Positions 19,079 through 29,253 are shown, counted from the first letter of the stretch. The stretch is 41,777 nucleotides of DNA from Marinomonas agarivorans (GCA_002173415.2 NHNK02000023.1:1-41777), one strand, 5' to 3'. Made by a program: numbers and translations. Notes: generated by a model from the letters alone, not told the origin.

Positions 19079-19115
19079 AAAAAAGCCCCGTTCAAATGAT
19101 GAACAGGGCTTTTTT
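19079..19115. terminator. bidirectional terminator between TRAP permease and chemoreceptor genes
   Basis: AAAAAAGCCC, one mismatch, then GTTCA (19079-19094), pairs with TGAAC, mismatch, GGGCTTTTTT (19100-19115). It has a U-tract on both strands and lies between two convergent genes. Confidence 0.85.
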
Positions 19116-19154
19116 TGTTCTTATATTTTTACATTAGAGCAATCGCGATTAAAT

Positions 19155-21047
19155 TTATATTTTAAATCCTCCGACTAACTGATTTAGTTTAACCGCAAGA
19201 GTTTGCAACGATGTACTACTTTGCGCCAATTGCTTCGAGGTAGTTACCCCCTCTTCAATTGAACTTTGAATGCTCACAACATTCTGACCAACTTCTTCAA
19301 TAGCAACCAACTGCTGTTCCGTTGCTGTCGCCACTTGGCAATTAAGATCATTCATCTTATTTGCCTGTACAGCAATGTCATTTAGCGCTTTTGTCGCAGA
19401 TTGCATGGACTCAACCCCGCTGTAAGCCTTTTCTTGACTTAGCTTCGAGGCCTGTAAAGCTTTATCAGCTTCTGATCTTAGCTGATTAATCATCTCTTGT
19501 ATTTCATCTGTCGATTGCGCTGTGCGTTTAGCTAGATTTCGAACCTCATCGGCAACCACAGCAAAACCTCTCCCTTGCTCTCCTGCTCTGGCTGACTCTA
19601 TTGCTGCATTTAAGGCTAACAAATTTGTTTGTTCCGAAATGTTTCGAATAACATCAAGAATACCGCCAATCTCTACCGAATTGTCGGCCAACTTTTGCAC
19701 GATAATAGAAGTCGCTTCACTTTCTTTCGCCAAACTTTCAATAGTTGCTTGAGTTGAAGAAACAACACCAAGCCCTCCTTGCACTTCACTATTTACTTTA
19801 TTTGCAGAGGATGCAGCTTCTGCGGCATTTTGTGAAACTTCTCTAACCGATGCCTCAACCTCGTGAATTGCTGATACGACCATAGAGGTACTATCATTTT
19901 GTGAGCTGGCGTCATTTTGCATCACGGCTGCTGAATGCTTTACCGCATCCGATGTTTCACTTAATTGATTACTTGTTTGGCTAACTTGCTGAACAATAGA
20001 ATGTATTAAAGTAACAAATCGATTAAAACCTGAGCCTATGTTAGCCAGCTCTACTGGGCCCGTCGTCGACAAACGCTGGTTTAAATCGCCATCACCTTCA
20101 CCAATTTCTTTAAGATTGTTGGCGACAACCTCAAGTTGCTTGACTAAAAAAGCTCCTATAAAAAATGCGGCGACTACCGTTATAAGACTTAACAGAACCC
20201 CCATAAAAAACAAAGCACTTCCCATACTTTGCACACTTCCAAATACAGCTTTATTAGGGATTTCCGCCACTAAGAGCCAGCCCATTGCCGGTATATATTG
20301 ACTCGCCAAAACAGCATCTTCGGCCATGACAATATTCAGTTCGCTTTGTGCTAACAATTTTTCAGCGACAGTGTCGCCATATAAATCATGTATTGTACTT
20401 TCTTCTAGTAACGACTCATCTCGGTGAATTTTAACGACACCCTCAGTAGAAATTAGGTATACAAACCCGCCACCATCAAATGAAAAACCGTTTAGGTAAT
20501 TCACCATTTTATCTAAATTCATACCAAAACCGGCTAACCCTCGACCGGCTTTATTTTGGTAGTTAACAAACAGTTTTACTTCACCGGTTGATTTGCTGCG
20601 ATAAATACTGACATTTTTGTCATTGGAAGATTGAGTAAAATTAAAGAACCATCCATCTCGTTCAGGGGTTAGCGTGCGTAAAAAACCATCCTGATTCCAA
20701 TAGTTCGCAGTTTGCCTATCAGCCCACGATGCGGTATCCAGCTTCAATCTTTCTTTAATGTTTGCTAGCAATTGGACAACGTTTTTTTCCCCTTCCGTTG
20801 CAAAGCCATTTCCCGCCCAAGCTAATATCATTGGATTATTGGCAAGTATTTCTGCATTGGTTGCCAGCTCATTAATCTGACTCTCAATTGTATTTTTAAT
20901 CTGTGTGATTTGCGCAGGTAGTTCTACTTCCGTAGTTCGATCTAGCATGATAGATCGTGCTTGGAAGAAACTTAACGCACCCATAGATAAGGTTGTAATC
21001 AAAACAACCACGACGAAAGCCCATATCAGGCGTAATTTCAAAGACAT
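19155..21047 (-). CDS. methyl-accepting chemotaxis protein with periplasmic Cache-type sensor
   Basis: A 630-residue transmembrane chemoreceptor. TM1 is at about 9-30, followed by a ~240-residue periplasmic region of dCache length (with [12 protein letters not shown] and [19 protein letters not shown]), TM2 at about 277-300, HAMP to ~355, and a cytoplasmic signalling coiled coil with the tip [35 protein letters not shown] near residues 460-500 (shown here across its conserved core). It couples ligand binding to CheA/CheW. No CheR-docking pentapeptide is seen at the C-terminus (ends VGGFKI). Its convergent neighbour is a TAXI transporter, so the two might share a ligand; that is inference. Confidence 0.92.
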   Translation of the reverse strand: MSLKLRLIWAFVVVVLITTLSMGALSFFQARSIMLDRTTEVELPAQITQIKNTIESQINELATNAEILANNPMILAWAGNGFATEGEKNVVQLLANIKERLKLDTASWADRQTANYWNQDGFLRTLTPERDGWFFNFTQSSNDKNVSIYRSKSTGEVKLFVNYQNKAGRGLAGFGMNLDKMVNYLNGFSFDGGGFVYLISTEGVVKIHRDESLLEESTIHDLYGDTVAEKLLAQSELNIVMAEDAVLASQYIPAMGWLLVAEIPNKAVFGSVQSMGSALFFMGVLLSLITVVAAFFIGAFLVKQLEVVANNLKEIGEGDGDLNQRLSTTGPVELANIGSGFNRFVTLIHSIVQQVSQTSNQLSETSDAVKHSAAVMQNDASSQNDSTSMVVSAIHEVEASVREVSQNAAEAASSANKVNSEVQGGLGVVSSTQATIESLAKESEATSIIVQKLADNSVEIGGILDVIRNISEQTNLLALNAAIESARAGEQGRGFAVVADEVRNLAKRTAQSTDEIQEMINQLRSEADKALQASKLSQEKAYSGVESMQSATKALNDIAVQANKMNDLNCQVATATEQQLVAIEEVGQNVVSIQSSIEEGVTTSKQLAQSSTSLQTLAVKLNQLVGGFKI

Positions 21048-21150
21048 TTGCTTGAATTCCTTTGCTAAAACCCATTAAAACTAACCAACTGGTCAATTTA
21101 AGGTGAAGTCTAGCAGAAAAATGATTTCAAATAACAAATGATGAAAATAA

Positions 21151-21180
21151 AAAGCCATAATCGATAATGATTATGGCTTT
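21151..21180 (-). terminator. terminator of the fumarase gene
   Basis: A 12-bp perfect stem AAAGCCATAATC (21151-21162)/GATTATGGCTTT (21169-21180), followed on the minus strand by TTATTTTC. It lies 27 bp past the fumarase stop. Confidence 0.8.
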
Positions 21181-21206
21181 AGAGGTTTATATAGTAAAAA
21201 TGTAGA

Positions 21207-22724
21207 TTAACTAATTTCTAACACTTGCTCTTCGATGCGTCGTTTCCATTCTGCAGGGCCTGTAATGTGTACAGATGTACCTTGGGTATCCACCGCAACC
21301 GTCACTGGCATATCAACCACTTCAAACTCGTAAATCGCTTCCATTCCTAGCTCAGGAAAAGCAACCACTTCTGCCTTTTGAATAGCTTTTGAAACTAAAT
21401 ACGCCGCACCACCTACAGCCATCAAGTAAACAGCACCAAATTCCTTTATCGCCTCAATGGCTACTGGCCCACGTTCAGCCTTGCCTATCATGCCAAGCAA
21501 ACCTGTATCTGCCAGCATAGTATGAGTAAATTTGTCCATCCGTGTTGAGGTTGTCGGCCCAGCAGGGCCAACTGCTTCATCACGTACCGGATCAACCGGT
21601 CCAACGTAATAAATAAAGCGCCCTTTCAAATCAACTGGCAACTCTTCTCCTTTACTGATCATATCCACCATTTTTTTATGGGCAGCATCGCGGCCAGTCA
21701 GCATTTTTCCATTTAATAAAATAGTCTCACCCGGTTGCCACTCTTTGACAGATTCCGGCGTTACATCTTCAAGCTGTACTCGACGTACGCTATCGCCAAC
21801 TTCCCAAGCGATGTCTGGCCAATCGTCTAGGGACGGTGGTACTAAATCTGCTGGACCTGAACCATCAAGAGTAAAGTGAGCGTGTCTGGTCGCTGCACAA
21901 TTTGGAATCATAGCAACAGGCAAAGAAGCAGCATGAGTCGGATAATCATGTATCTTTACATCTAACACTGTCGTTAATCCACCTAGGCCTTGCGCCCCGA
22001 TCCCCAAACTGTTTACCGCATCAAAAATTTCTAATCTAAGTTCTTCAATACGATTTTGAGGGCCTCGTTCTTTTAATTCATGAATATCAATTGGCTCCAT
22101 AAGTGATTCTTTGGCCATAACCATAGCCTTTTCTGCTGTGCCACCTATACCAATACCCAACATTCCCGGAGGACACCAACCAGCTCCCATTGTAGGGACT
22201 GTTTTCTTAACCCATTCCACAATACTGTCCGAAGGGTTTAACATTGCCAGTTTTGATTTATTCTCAGAACCGCCGCCTTTAGCCGCAACATGAACTTCAA
22301 CCGTATCCCCTGGAACAATATCAATATGAATAACTGCAGGCGTGTTGTCTTTGGTGTTTTTACGAGCTCCGGCTGGGTCTTGTAAAATAGAGGCTCTAAG
22401 TAAATTGTCAGGTAATAGATAAGCTCGACGCACACCTTCATTAACCATATCATGCACACTTTTTGTGGTTTCCCACTGCACATTCATTCCGACTTTTAAA
22501 AATACAGTAACAATGCCAGTGTCCTGACATAATGGCCTTCTTCCTTCGGCACACATCTTTGAATTAATGAGGATTTGCGCCATAGAGTCTTTCGCTGCCT
22601 GACTCTCTTCCCTTTTATATGCCTCATGAACAGCATTAACAAAATCAATGGGGTGATAATAAGATATAAACTGCAATGCATCTGCAACACTGCTTATTAA
22701 ATCTTCTTCGCGAATAACACTCAT
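21207..22724 (-). CDS. class I (iron-sulfur) fumarate hydratase
   Basis: Interconverts fumarate and malate in the TCA cycle, in the cytosol. At 505 residues it is a single-chain enzyme: an N-terminal alpha part (MCAEGRRPLCQDTGIVTVFLKVG, with Cys as a 4Fe-4S ligand; IHIDIVPGD; AKGGGSENKSKLAML; GAGWCPPGMLGIGIGGT; IPNCAATRHAHF) and a C-terminal beta part (GKMLTGRDAAHKKM; YYVGPVD; GPAGPTTSTRMDKFT). SD AGGAG precedes ATG 22724. It resembles FumA/FumB in activity class; I do not assign a symbol because the naming differs between lineages. It is oxygen-labile, so an FumC-type enzyme is expected elsewhere. Confidence 0.93.
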   Translation of the reverse strand: MSVIREEDLISSVADALQFISYYHPIDFVNAVHEAYKREESQAAKDSMAQILINSKMCAEGRRPLCQDTGIVTVFLKVGMNVQWETTKSVHDMVNEGVRRAYLLPDNLLRASILQDPAGARKNTKDNTPAVIHIDIVPGDTVEVHVAAKGGGSENKSKLAMLNPSDSIVEWVKKTVPTMGAGWCPPGMLGIGIGGTAEKAMVMAKESLMEPIDIHELKERGPQNRIEELRLEIFDAVNSLGIGAQGLGGLTTVLDVKIHDYPTHAASLPVAMIPNCAATRHAHFTLDGSGPADLVPPSLDDWPDIAWEVGDSVRRVQLEDVTPESVKEWQPGETILLNGKMLTGRDAAHKKMVDMISKGEELPVDLKGRFIYYVGPVDPVRDEAVGPAGPTTSTRMDKFTHTMLADTGLLGMIGKAERGPVAIEAIKEFGAVYLMAVGGAAYLVSKAIQKAEVVAFPELGMEAIYEFEVVDMPVTVAVDTQGTSVHITGPAEWKRRIEEQVLEIS

Positions 22725-22851
22725 GGTTTTCTCCTACCGATAGCTTTTATTAGCCAAAAAAGAAATGTAAAAAAACAACCTATTTAAGGAAGACTTATTT
22801 GCATCCTCCTTTGGCAAACAGGCGTATTTCCCAAATTGTATTACATCCTGT

Positions 22852-22881
22852 AAAAAAGCCCTAAGAGATTCTCTTAGGGCT
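22852..22881 (-). terminator. strong terminator after the DUF2786-repeat gene
   Basis: An 11-bp perfect stem (AGCCCTAAGAG 22857-22867, CTCTTAGGGCT 22871-22881) with a 3-nt loop. On the minus strand it is followed by TTTTTT. It lies about 90 bp past the stop of the 22970 gene. Confidence 0.85.
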
Positions 22882-22969
22882 GAAAAATCCTTGTTCTTGA
22901 AAAATTGAGTAACTCTTTTACTACACGACCAATGCGATGCTAAAAAGTTTAGGTATTTCGTGGAAAAGT

Positions 22970-24919
22970 CTAAGCTTTATTTTGCTGACTAATGTCTTCT
23001 GCACTCGTTTCACCACCAATAGAAGATTTTACATACTCCTCCAAAATCGACGCGGTGAACGCCTCTCTCTCATTAATTGAGCTAATTTGCTCAGCTTCCC
23101 AATTGAGTAAGCGCACAAAAACAGAATACTTCGTAATTTTAGCTAGATTGATATCACGAATACTGATGCCGTTAGAAAGCATAATTTGAAAAACTTGCTC
23201 TAGGTTTTTTCTCGCCTCAAACTGGGTGCTACTACTGGCTTTACCAAGGAGTTTTTCGACTAACTGCAATGGATTTTCTGATTTAGCCGACTCTCGCTGT
23301 ATAATACTTGCTGATAAGAATTTTGACAGCATGTCTTCGGTATGACGTTCTCGTTCTGTGACATCCTCGATCATGGCTGTTTCGCGCTCTAGAAGACGAA
23401 TAAACAAGCTCTTATTCTTGATATCTGAAAATTCAAGATCTTTTAGCGACAAACCGGCATCAGACATAATATTAACGACCTTATCAAACGACCCTTGACC
23501 TTCATCTGATGAATTCACAGCCTGCGCTAAATGGCTACGTAAATCATGCATAACTTTAGCCGCTTGATAATCTTGCTTGCGTTTTAGGTGCAGTTGAAAA
23601 TCTTCATGATGTTTTTGCAATTCATCCGCTAAATTATCATAGGTCAAAGCTGCTTCTTGCTCTGATTTTAGGTGTGCCATTCTAATTTCTGCGCGTTCTT
23701 TTTCCCATTGTTTATAGGCTTTTGCTCTCGCTTTAAAGGCTCTCTCTATTGCTTCTTCGAAACTTAATTCAATCCTTGCTTTTTCGCTACGCTCGTTAAG
23801 CTCTTCTTGCTCTGATTCTTTTCTAAGTTGCTTTTGTTTATCTAGAGCTTCTTGCGCAAGAGCCAATTGACATTCAATTTTATCAATACTGATTTGCACT
23901 TGGAATTCGTCAAAATCAAGCAACTGGGTATACACTTTTTGCCAATAAGGGTCGTCTTCAAATGGAATTGACGGATCGCTTGCCGCATATTGATCACGAA
24001 ATTGACTAGTAAAACCTTCTGGTCGAAATGCATTTGCTGCATTAATCACATTATTAAAAACAGCATCCATCTTTGCTTTAACAGATTCTGGTTTTCTTGC
24101 CTGAAAGACTCGTGATTCTTTTAAGTTTGCCCTATCTTCATATGCTAGTTCTGCTTCATCGATAGAGCCATCCAGTTGAATTACATGTTCCGCTGTCACA
24201 TCATCAATGATCATGGCATCGGTTAAAATATCGTTATTTTTCACTTCTGCTATCGTGGGCTTTTCTACCTGCTCAGCGTTCTGTTCTAAAATGTCGACAA
24301 TGGGCTCCTGTGTTTTAGCTGAGTTTTTTTGTTCTTCATTCGCATCAATCTCATCAGCAGAGGTGTCGATAGCCTCACTTTCTTCGATGATATCGCTTTG
24401 TTTTCGCGCTTCCTGTTTTTCCATTTCAGCAATACTTTCTTCGTGCAGTTTTTGATCTTCATGCTGCTTTTGAGCTTCTTTTAGCGCTTCACTTTGCCTT
24501 TGTGCTTCTGCTTGTGATTCATGGTTTGATTTGACAGCCTGTTTAAATGGGTCTTCCATGTCACTCTCCATCTCAAAGTCATCATCTAAAATGGTTTTTA
24601 CATTAGCATAGGCATTGTTTGGATCAGTTGTGTCGTGGTAGTTACTTTTTTCTGAGAAGCGTCGATTACCAACATCACTATCAGGGTGATAGAACATTGA
24701 TGAGAAGACTCGGCCTTGACCATTCCAGTTTACTTCATTGAGTGTATTTGCATCACAAAGCAATGATGAAGATATCTCGGAACGGTTTATGTGATGTTGT
24801 CGGATTAAATTTTCTGCATGCCTTAAGGCCATCTGAGCTTCACTGAGATTGTTTGATGTAGAAAGGTTTAACAATTTAACTAACTTAGATATGGCTTTCT
24901 TTCTAGTTTGTGTGCTCAT
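22970..24919 (-). CDS. DUF2786 domain protein with long coiled coil and two C-terminal repeat modules
   Basis: A 649-residue acidic, Glu/Gln-rich protein with no signal peptide or membrane helix. Residues ~8-50 (SKLVKLLNLSTSNNLSEAQ, then AENLI) fit DUF2786 (PF10979), a small helical domain of unknown function. Residues ~135-185 and ~345-460 are strongly charged predicted coiled coil (EAQKQHEDQKLHEES, AYKQWEKERAE). Two 62-residue modules follow at 478-539 and 573-634, aligning without gaps at about 21 identities (xIM..G.S..D...I...S.F.RLL..E...I...ER-type core), and each is preceded by a DUF2786-like first helix (456-477 and 556-572). The usual C-terminal partner domain of DUF2786 proteins is not seen. 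ATG 24919 (MSTQTRKK) is preferred over the upstream start because AGGG is 8-9 bases before it. It is a lone gene with its own terminator. Function unknown. Confidence 0.75.
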   Translation of the reverse strand: MSTQTRKKAISKLVKLLNLSTSNNLSEAQMALRHAENLIRQHHINRSEISSSLLCDANTLNEVNWNGQGRVFSSMFYHPDSDVGNRRFSEKSNYHDTTDPNNAYANVKTILDDDFEMESDMEDPFKQAVKSNHESQAEAQRQSEALKEAQKQHEDQKLHEESIAEMEKQEARKQSDIIEESEAIDTSADEIDANEEQKNSAKTQEPIVDILEQNAEQVEKPTIAEVKNNDILTDAMIIDDVTAEHVIQLDGSIDEAELAYEDRANLKESRVFQARKPESVKAKMDAVFNNVINAANAFRPEGFTSQFRDQYAASDPSIPFEDDPYWQKVYTQLLDFDEFQVQISIDKIECQLALAQEALDKQKQLRKESEQEELNERSEKARIELSFEEAIERAFKARAKAYKQWEKERAEIRMAHLKSEQEAALTYDNLADELQKHHEDFQLHLKRKQDYQAAKVMHDLRSHLAQAVNSSDEGQGSFDKVVNIMSDAGLSLKDLEFSDIKNKSLFIRLLERETAMIEDVTERERHTEDMLSKFLSASIIQRESAKSENPLQLVEKLLGKASSSTQFEARKNLEQVFQIMLSNGISIRDINLAKITKYSVFVRLLNWEAEQISSINEREAFTASILEEYVKSSIGGETSAEDISQQNKA

Positions 24920-25470
24920 TTTATTGGCCCTGCACATAATTTTATCTTGTACATTGTCATTGGATTATCTAGCGAATCTTTAAACTCTCATCTTTCTTAC
25001 CTTTTATTGTCACTTTTTATAGTCATTTTTTATAGTAACAAGGTAAGTTTTCCGGTTCATTATTCATGCAAAGCAAAAATCTTGCCATAGTCGAAAAGGA
25101 ACAACTCAGCAAACAATTATTCCACCCTGTAATAGACTTCTCATCATCTAACGGTACTCTCAATGGCTATCAAATAATACTTCTATACCAAGTCAACGAT
25201 TAGCAACACTGCATATTCTTGCCGCTTTTTTGAAAAGCGGCATTATGATGAATTCGCCCAAAAATAAAATAATCGCTACTCACATTACATTAATAGTAGT
25301 CTCAAAAAATACATACTTTCCAGATTCATTCATGTTTTTTTAAACAAGATTGCAAAAGAAAACATATTTACAATTTTTGAAGGGCCAAGCACTATTAGGA
25401 GTAATATTTCCTCTTCTCAAGAAGAATTCACTAGATTTATTAAAAGCATAACTTTTATAAGGTATTAAAG
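24920..25470. other. 551-bp intergenic region between divergent genes
   Basis: It separates the DUF2786-repeat gene (-) from the SMP-30 gene (+), so both promoters should be here. It is A/T-rich. One clear hairpin (25220-25242) and one weak 45-codon open frame (25066-25203) are present. I see no RNA gene or gene remnant that I recognise. Confidence 0.5.
25220..25242. repeat. orphan 10-bp hairpin
   Basis: TGCCGCTTTT (25220-25229) and AAAAGCGGCA (25233-25242) form a perfect stem over a 3-nt loop. No U-tract follows on either strand, and no gene ends nearby except the doubtful small frame ending at 25203. Confidence 0.6.
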
Positions 25471-26340
25471 ATGACAAATGTCCGTTGCGTTGTTGATGCA
25501 AAAGCAAAATTGGCTGAGTGCCCTCGCTGGGATGAAGCAAACAACTGCCTATATTTTGTTGATATTGACGCTTACGAACTGCACAAGTACTCCTTGAACG
25601 ATCAACAGCACTCCATTAGAAAATTTGACGAGGAAATTGGCTGTTTTTCCTTGAAAGATGGTGGAGGTTTCATCGCCGCTTTCCGTTCAGGTGTGTATAC
25701 CTTTGACTCTTTTGATGGAGAGTTAACATCTTATTGGCTCGCCGATTACGATCAAACTACCACCCGTTTTAATGATGGTCGCTGTGATTTTTCAGGACGT
25801 TTTCTCGCTGGTACCATGTACGCGCCAAAGGATGCTTTTAAGGGCGGGCTTTATCAGTTCAGCCAAGGTAAGCAAACGTTACTAGATCAGGCTGCTTGGA
25901 CATCAAATGGCTTGGCTTTCTCTCCCGACGGGAAAACCATGTATTACTCAGATACGCCTAATCATGTGATCTATACGTTTGATTACGACATGCAGACAGG
26001 CAAAGCATCAAACAAACGAGAGTTTTTCCGATTTCCCCATGGCAATGGTCGCCCTGATGGTGCTGCTGTTGATCAAGATGGCAACTATTGGACGGCACTA
26101 TATCAAGGGCAACGAATTGCACAAATAAGTCCTGAAGGAAACCTTCTTGCAGAGTATCCAGTGCCCGCCATTTATCCTACAATGGTTGCCTTTGGCGGTA
26201 GCGACATGAAAACACTCTACATTGCTACTTGTCGTGCTGCACATACAGATGACGAACTAGTAAAATTCCCCCAAGCTGGTGGTATTTTTGCTATGGACTT
26301 AAATGTTAGCGGTTTGCTGGAGTCCAAATTTAAAGGGTAA
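25471..26340 (+). CDS. SMP-30/gluconolactonase family sugar lactonase
   Basis: A 289-residue soluble six-bladed beta-propeller of the SMP-30/regucalcin family (PF08450). It has [19 protein letters not shown] with metal-ligand E16, [38 protein letters not shown] with the ligand Asn (about 147) and [19 protein letters not shown] with the catalytic Asp (about 200). It probably opens a sugar-acid lactone. No sugar catabolic genes are adjacent, so the substrate is unclear. AAGG precedes ATG 25471. Confidence 0.9.
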   Translation: MTNVRCVVDAKAKLAECPRWDEANNCLYFVDIDAYELHKYSLNDQQHSIRKFDEEIGCFSLKDGGGFIAAFRSGVYTFDSFDGELTSYWLADYDQTTTRFNDGRCDFSGRFLAGTMYAPKDAFKGGLYQFSQGKQTLLDQAAWTSNGLAFSPDGKTMYYSDTPNHVIYTFDYDMQTGKASNKREFFRFPHGNGRPDGAAVDQDGNYWTALYQGQRIAQISPEGNLLAEYPVPAIYPTMVAFGGSDMKTLYIATCRAAHTDDELVKFPQAGGIFAMDLNVSGLLESKFKG

Positions 26341-26405
26341 AAAAACCAAAAACACATAACCAGAAACATCAATCAACTTTACTTAAAAAAACAGATAAGG
26401 CCACA

Positions 26406-28145
26406 ATGCGAGCAAACAATTATTTATTCTCTACTTTACGTAACCCTCCGACTGATGCGGTTGTAACAAGCCATCAACTTATGGTGAGAGCGGGAATGAT
26501 TCGGCAAATATCCAAGGGGCTTTATACTTGGTTACCGACAGGGTTACGAGTATTAAAGAAGGTTGAAAATATTGTCAGAGAAGAAATGACAAAAGCAGGC
26601 GCTCTTGAAATTGTTATGCCTGGTGTTCAACCCAAAGAACTGTGGGAAGAGTCTGGTCGTTGGCAAAAATATGGCCCTGAGTTGTTAAGATTAAAAGATC
26701 GACATGAACGTGATTATTGCCTTGGCCCAACCCATGAAGAAGTAGTAACAGATTTAGCCAGAAATGAGCTAACCAGCTACAAACAATTGCCGCTTACGCT
26801 ATTCCAAATTCAAACAAAATTCCGTGATGAAGTTCGCCCTAGATTTGGGGTAATGCGCTCTCGTGAATTTATCATGAAAGATGGTTACAGTTTTCATGCC
26901 TCACCAGAGTCCTTACAAGAAACATACGATGTACTTTACGACGCATACTGCAAAGCATTCAATCGTATAGGATTAGATTATCGCCCTGTACGAGCAGATA
27001 CAGGCAGTATTGGTGGTGCTTTTTCACATGAGTTTCATGTATTGGCAGAATCAGGTGAAGACGATATCGTCTTTAGCAATCAGTCTGATTATGCCGCCAA
27101 CATAGAATTGGCAGAAGCCGTTTGCCTGACAGAAGCGCAAGCCCCTACTCAAGCGCTAAAAGAAGTTTCTACCCCGAATTGCAAGACAATCACCCAAGTG
27201 GCCGAATATCTTTCTTTACCAGTAGAAAAAACAGTAAAAACTATGTTGGTGAAAGGCGAGGAAACCGAAGAAGGTAAAACGCCAATCATTGCTCTGGTAT
27301 TACGAGGCGACCATAACATCAATGATATTAAAGTTGAAAAATTGGATGGCATAGCTGAGCCTTTTGCTTTCGCTGACGAAGCAGACATTATCAACACCAT
27401 TGGTTGTGCGCCTGGTTCTATTGGCCCTATTGGCCTGCCAGAAAAAGGCCTTCGCGTTATTGTTGACCGTTCTGCTGCTGCGCTTTCTGATTTCTGCGCT
27501 GGTGCAAACAAAGATGACTATCATATGACCGGCATTAATTGGCAGCGTGATTTTTCCTCTCCAGACAGTGAATTAGAAGTTGCAGACATTCGTAATGTCG
27601 TTGCTGGTGACCCTTCTCCTGATGGTAAAGGCACGCTCGACATCAAACGCGGTATTGAAGTTGGGCACATCTTCCAACTTGGCCAACAATATGCTGATGC
27701 TCTAAATGCGACTGTGCTGGATGAAAATGGCAAAGCTCAGACCATGTGGATGGGCTGTTATGGCATTGGTATTTCTCGTGTTGTTGCGGCAGCAATTGAA
27801 CAAAATCATGATGATAAAGGCATCCTATGGCCTGAGGCGATTGCCCCATTTGATTTGGTTATCGTTGCAATGAATTACGATAAATCTACCGCCGTACAAA
27901 CCGAATGCGAACGCCTTTACTCTGAATTCCAACAAGCCGGTATTGATGTTTTACTTGATGATAGAAAAGAGCGTCCGGGTGTTAAATTCGCGGATGCTGA
28001 GTTACTTGGCATTCCACATCGTATTGTGGTTGGCGACAAAGGCTTAGACAACGGCACTATTGAATACAAAAACCGCCGTACAGGTGATGGTGAAGACCTT
28101 CCTCTGGCGAATGTGGTGAGTGAAATCATCAAGCGTATTAACTAA
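26406..28145 (+). CDS. proS: ProS, prolyl-tRNA synthetase
   Basis: Class II aminoacyl-tRNA synthetase charging tRNA-Pro. The 579-residue length and domain order are typical of the bacterial type: motif 1 with [19 protein letters not shown], motif 2 with [27 protein letters not shown] (arginine that binds ATP), the INS editing domain inserted at about 230-380 (with [13 protein letters not shown] and GAPGSIGP-like CAPGSIGP), motif 3 [17 protein letters not shown], and the C-terminal anticodon-binding domain ([27 protein letters not shown]). The editing domain removes Ala-tRNA-Pro. Confidence 0.97.
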   Translation: MRANNYLFSTLRNPPTDAVVTSHQLMVRAGMIRQISKGLYTWLPTGLRVLKKVENIVREEMTKAGALEIVMPGVQPKELWEESGRWQKYGPELLRLKDRHERDYCLGPTHEEVVTDLARNELTSYKQLPLTLFQIQTKFRDEVRPRFGVMRSREFIMKDGYSFHASPESLQETYDVLYDAYCKAFNRIGLDYRPVRADTGSIGGAFSHEFHVLAESGEDDIVFSNQSDYAANIELAEAVCLTEAQAPTQALKEVSTPNCKTITQVAEYLSLPVEKTVKTMLVKGEETEEGKTPIIALVLRGDHNINDIKVEKLDGIAEPFAFADEADIINTIGCAPGSIGPIGLPEKGLRVIVDRSAAALSDFCAGANKDDYHMTGINWQRDFSSPDSELEVADIRNVVAGDPSPDGKGTLDIKRGIEVGHIFQLGQQYADALNATVLDENGKAQTMWMGCYGIGISRVVAAAIEQNHDDKGILWPEAIAPFDLVIVAMNYDKSTAVQTECERLYSEFQQAGIDVLLDDRKERPGVKFADAELLGIPHRIVVGDKGLDNGTIEYKNRRTGDGEDLPLANVVSEIIKRIN

Positions 28146-28172
28146 AAGAATAAAACTATTAAGAGAGTAAAA

Positions 28173-28207
28173 CTATTGCAGTGTATCAATTGGATATACT
28201 GCAATAG
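28173..28207 (+). terminator. 15-bp hairpin after proS
   Basis: CTATTGCAGTGTATC (28173-28187) pairs with GATATACTGCAATAG (28193-28207), with one G-U pair and a 5-nt loop. The tail is A-rich rather than U-rich, so termination is uncertain. It lies between proS and the arsC-like gene. Confidence 0.5.
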
Positions 28208-28248
28208 AAAATAGCTAGACTTTGCACGAGCGTGCTAAAAGGAACCAT

Positions 28249-28596
28249 ATGACTGTTATCTATCACAATCCACGTTGCTCTAAATCACGCGAAACATTAG
28301 CGCTATTAGAAGCAAACAATATTACACCTGAAATACGTTTATACCTCACAGACACTGTCTCTGAATCTGAACTAACCACCCTACTATCTCAGCTAGGTAT
28401 AGAACCATTAGCACTTATGAGAACCAAAGAAGCGATTTACAAAGAGCTAGGATTAAATGCCAGCGATATTACTGACCAAGAGCGCATTAAAGCAATGGTG
28501 GATAATCCGAAGTTAATCGAAAGACCTATTGTTGTTCATAATGACAAAGCCAAACTCGGCCGACCTCCTGAAAACGTGCTAGCTCTATTCAACTAG
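28249..28596 (+). CDS. ArsC-family (glutaredoxin-dependent) arsenate reductase-like protein
   Basis: A 115-residue thioredoxin-fold protein of the ArsC/YffB/YfgD group (PF03960). It has NPRCSKSRET with the reactive Cys10 and the Arg-containing ERPIVV segment, followed by GRPPENVLALF. It may reduce arsenate or another substrate; there is no ars operon (arsB, arsR) near, so arsenic resistance is not assured. ATG 28249 has AAGGA 6 bases upstream, and the TTG at 28222 is rejected. It is the first gene of a three-gene unit with wrbA and DUF2069, an arrangement also known in other gammaproteobacteria. Confidence 0.88.
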   Translation: MTVIYHNPRCSKSRETLALLEANNITPEIRLYLTDTVSESELTTLLSQLGIEPLALMRTKEAIYKELGLNASDITDQERIKAMVDNPKLIERPIVVHNDKAKLGRPPENVLALFN

Positions 28597-28633
28597 ATCG
28601 TCAGATTAATACTGCTTAAAAGAAAGGAAAATC

Positions 28634-29242
28634 ATGCTTCAACCTTATATATTAGTACTCTATTACAGCAAGCACGGATCTGTTGCAGAGATGGCAAAAC
28701 ATATTGCAAGAGGTGCTAAGCAACTAGGAAGCATCGATGTCATCATTCGACAAGTTCCAGAAATACGTGATGTCACCCAAGAAGCTCAAACGCAAATACC
28801 TGATGAAGGTGCGCCATTTTGCACCCAAGAAGAATTAGCAGGATGCAGTGGACTTGCTTTAGGAAGCCCTTCGTATTTTGGCGGCATTGCCAGCCCCCTT
28901 AAACACTTTATTGACCAAACATCTATTGTTTGGATGTCTGGCCAATTAGCCAACAAGCCTGCCAGTGTGTTTACTAGTGCCAGCACCATGCATGGAGGCC
29001 AAGAAATGTGCCTACAAGCTTTGATGATGCCTTTATTCCATCACGGCATGCTGATTCATGGATTAAGCTATAAAAGCCCTGCTTTGCATAAAACTCAAAC
29101 GGGTGGGACGCCCTATGGTGCAAGTCATTTTGCAGCAAGCACAGGGAGTACAACACTTAGTGAAGATGAAATCACGCTTTGCCATGCTCAAGGCTTGCAA
29201 CTAGCCAAACTAAGTAATGCACTACATGATTTAGATAAGTAA
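28634..29242 (+). CDS. wrbA: WrbA-like NAD(P)H:quinone oxidoreductase
   Basis: A 202-residue flavodoxin-fold protein that reduces quinones by two electrons using FMN, limiting redox cycling. It shows the FMN phosphate loop YYSKHGSVAEMAKHIARGA (about 9-27), GSPSYFGGIASPLKHFIDQT, FTSASTMHGGQE and the WrbA tail TPYGASHFAAST. AAGGA lies before ATG 28634. It follows arsC by 37 bp and precedes the DUF2069 gene by 11 bp. Confidence 0.92.
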   Translation: MLQPYILVLYYSKHGSVAEMAKHIARGAKQLGSIDVIIRQVPEIRDVTQEAQTQIPDEGAPFCTQEELAGCSGLALGSPSYFGGIASPLKHFIDQTSIVWMSGQLANKPASVFTSASTMHGGQEMCLQALMMPLFHHGMLIHGLSYKSPALHKTQTGGTPYGASHFAASTGSTTLSEDEITLCHAQGLQLAKLSNALHDLDK

Positions 29243-29253
29243 GAGACTTTCTA

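Noticed and set aside
25066-25203. 45-codon small gene
   Set aside because: No SD and no recognised family; kept only as a low-interest observation, not listed as a gene.
28249-28596. Arsenic resistance operon
   Set aside because: Only an ArsC-like gene is present; no arsB or arsR is beside it, and the neighbours are wrbA and DUF2069.
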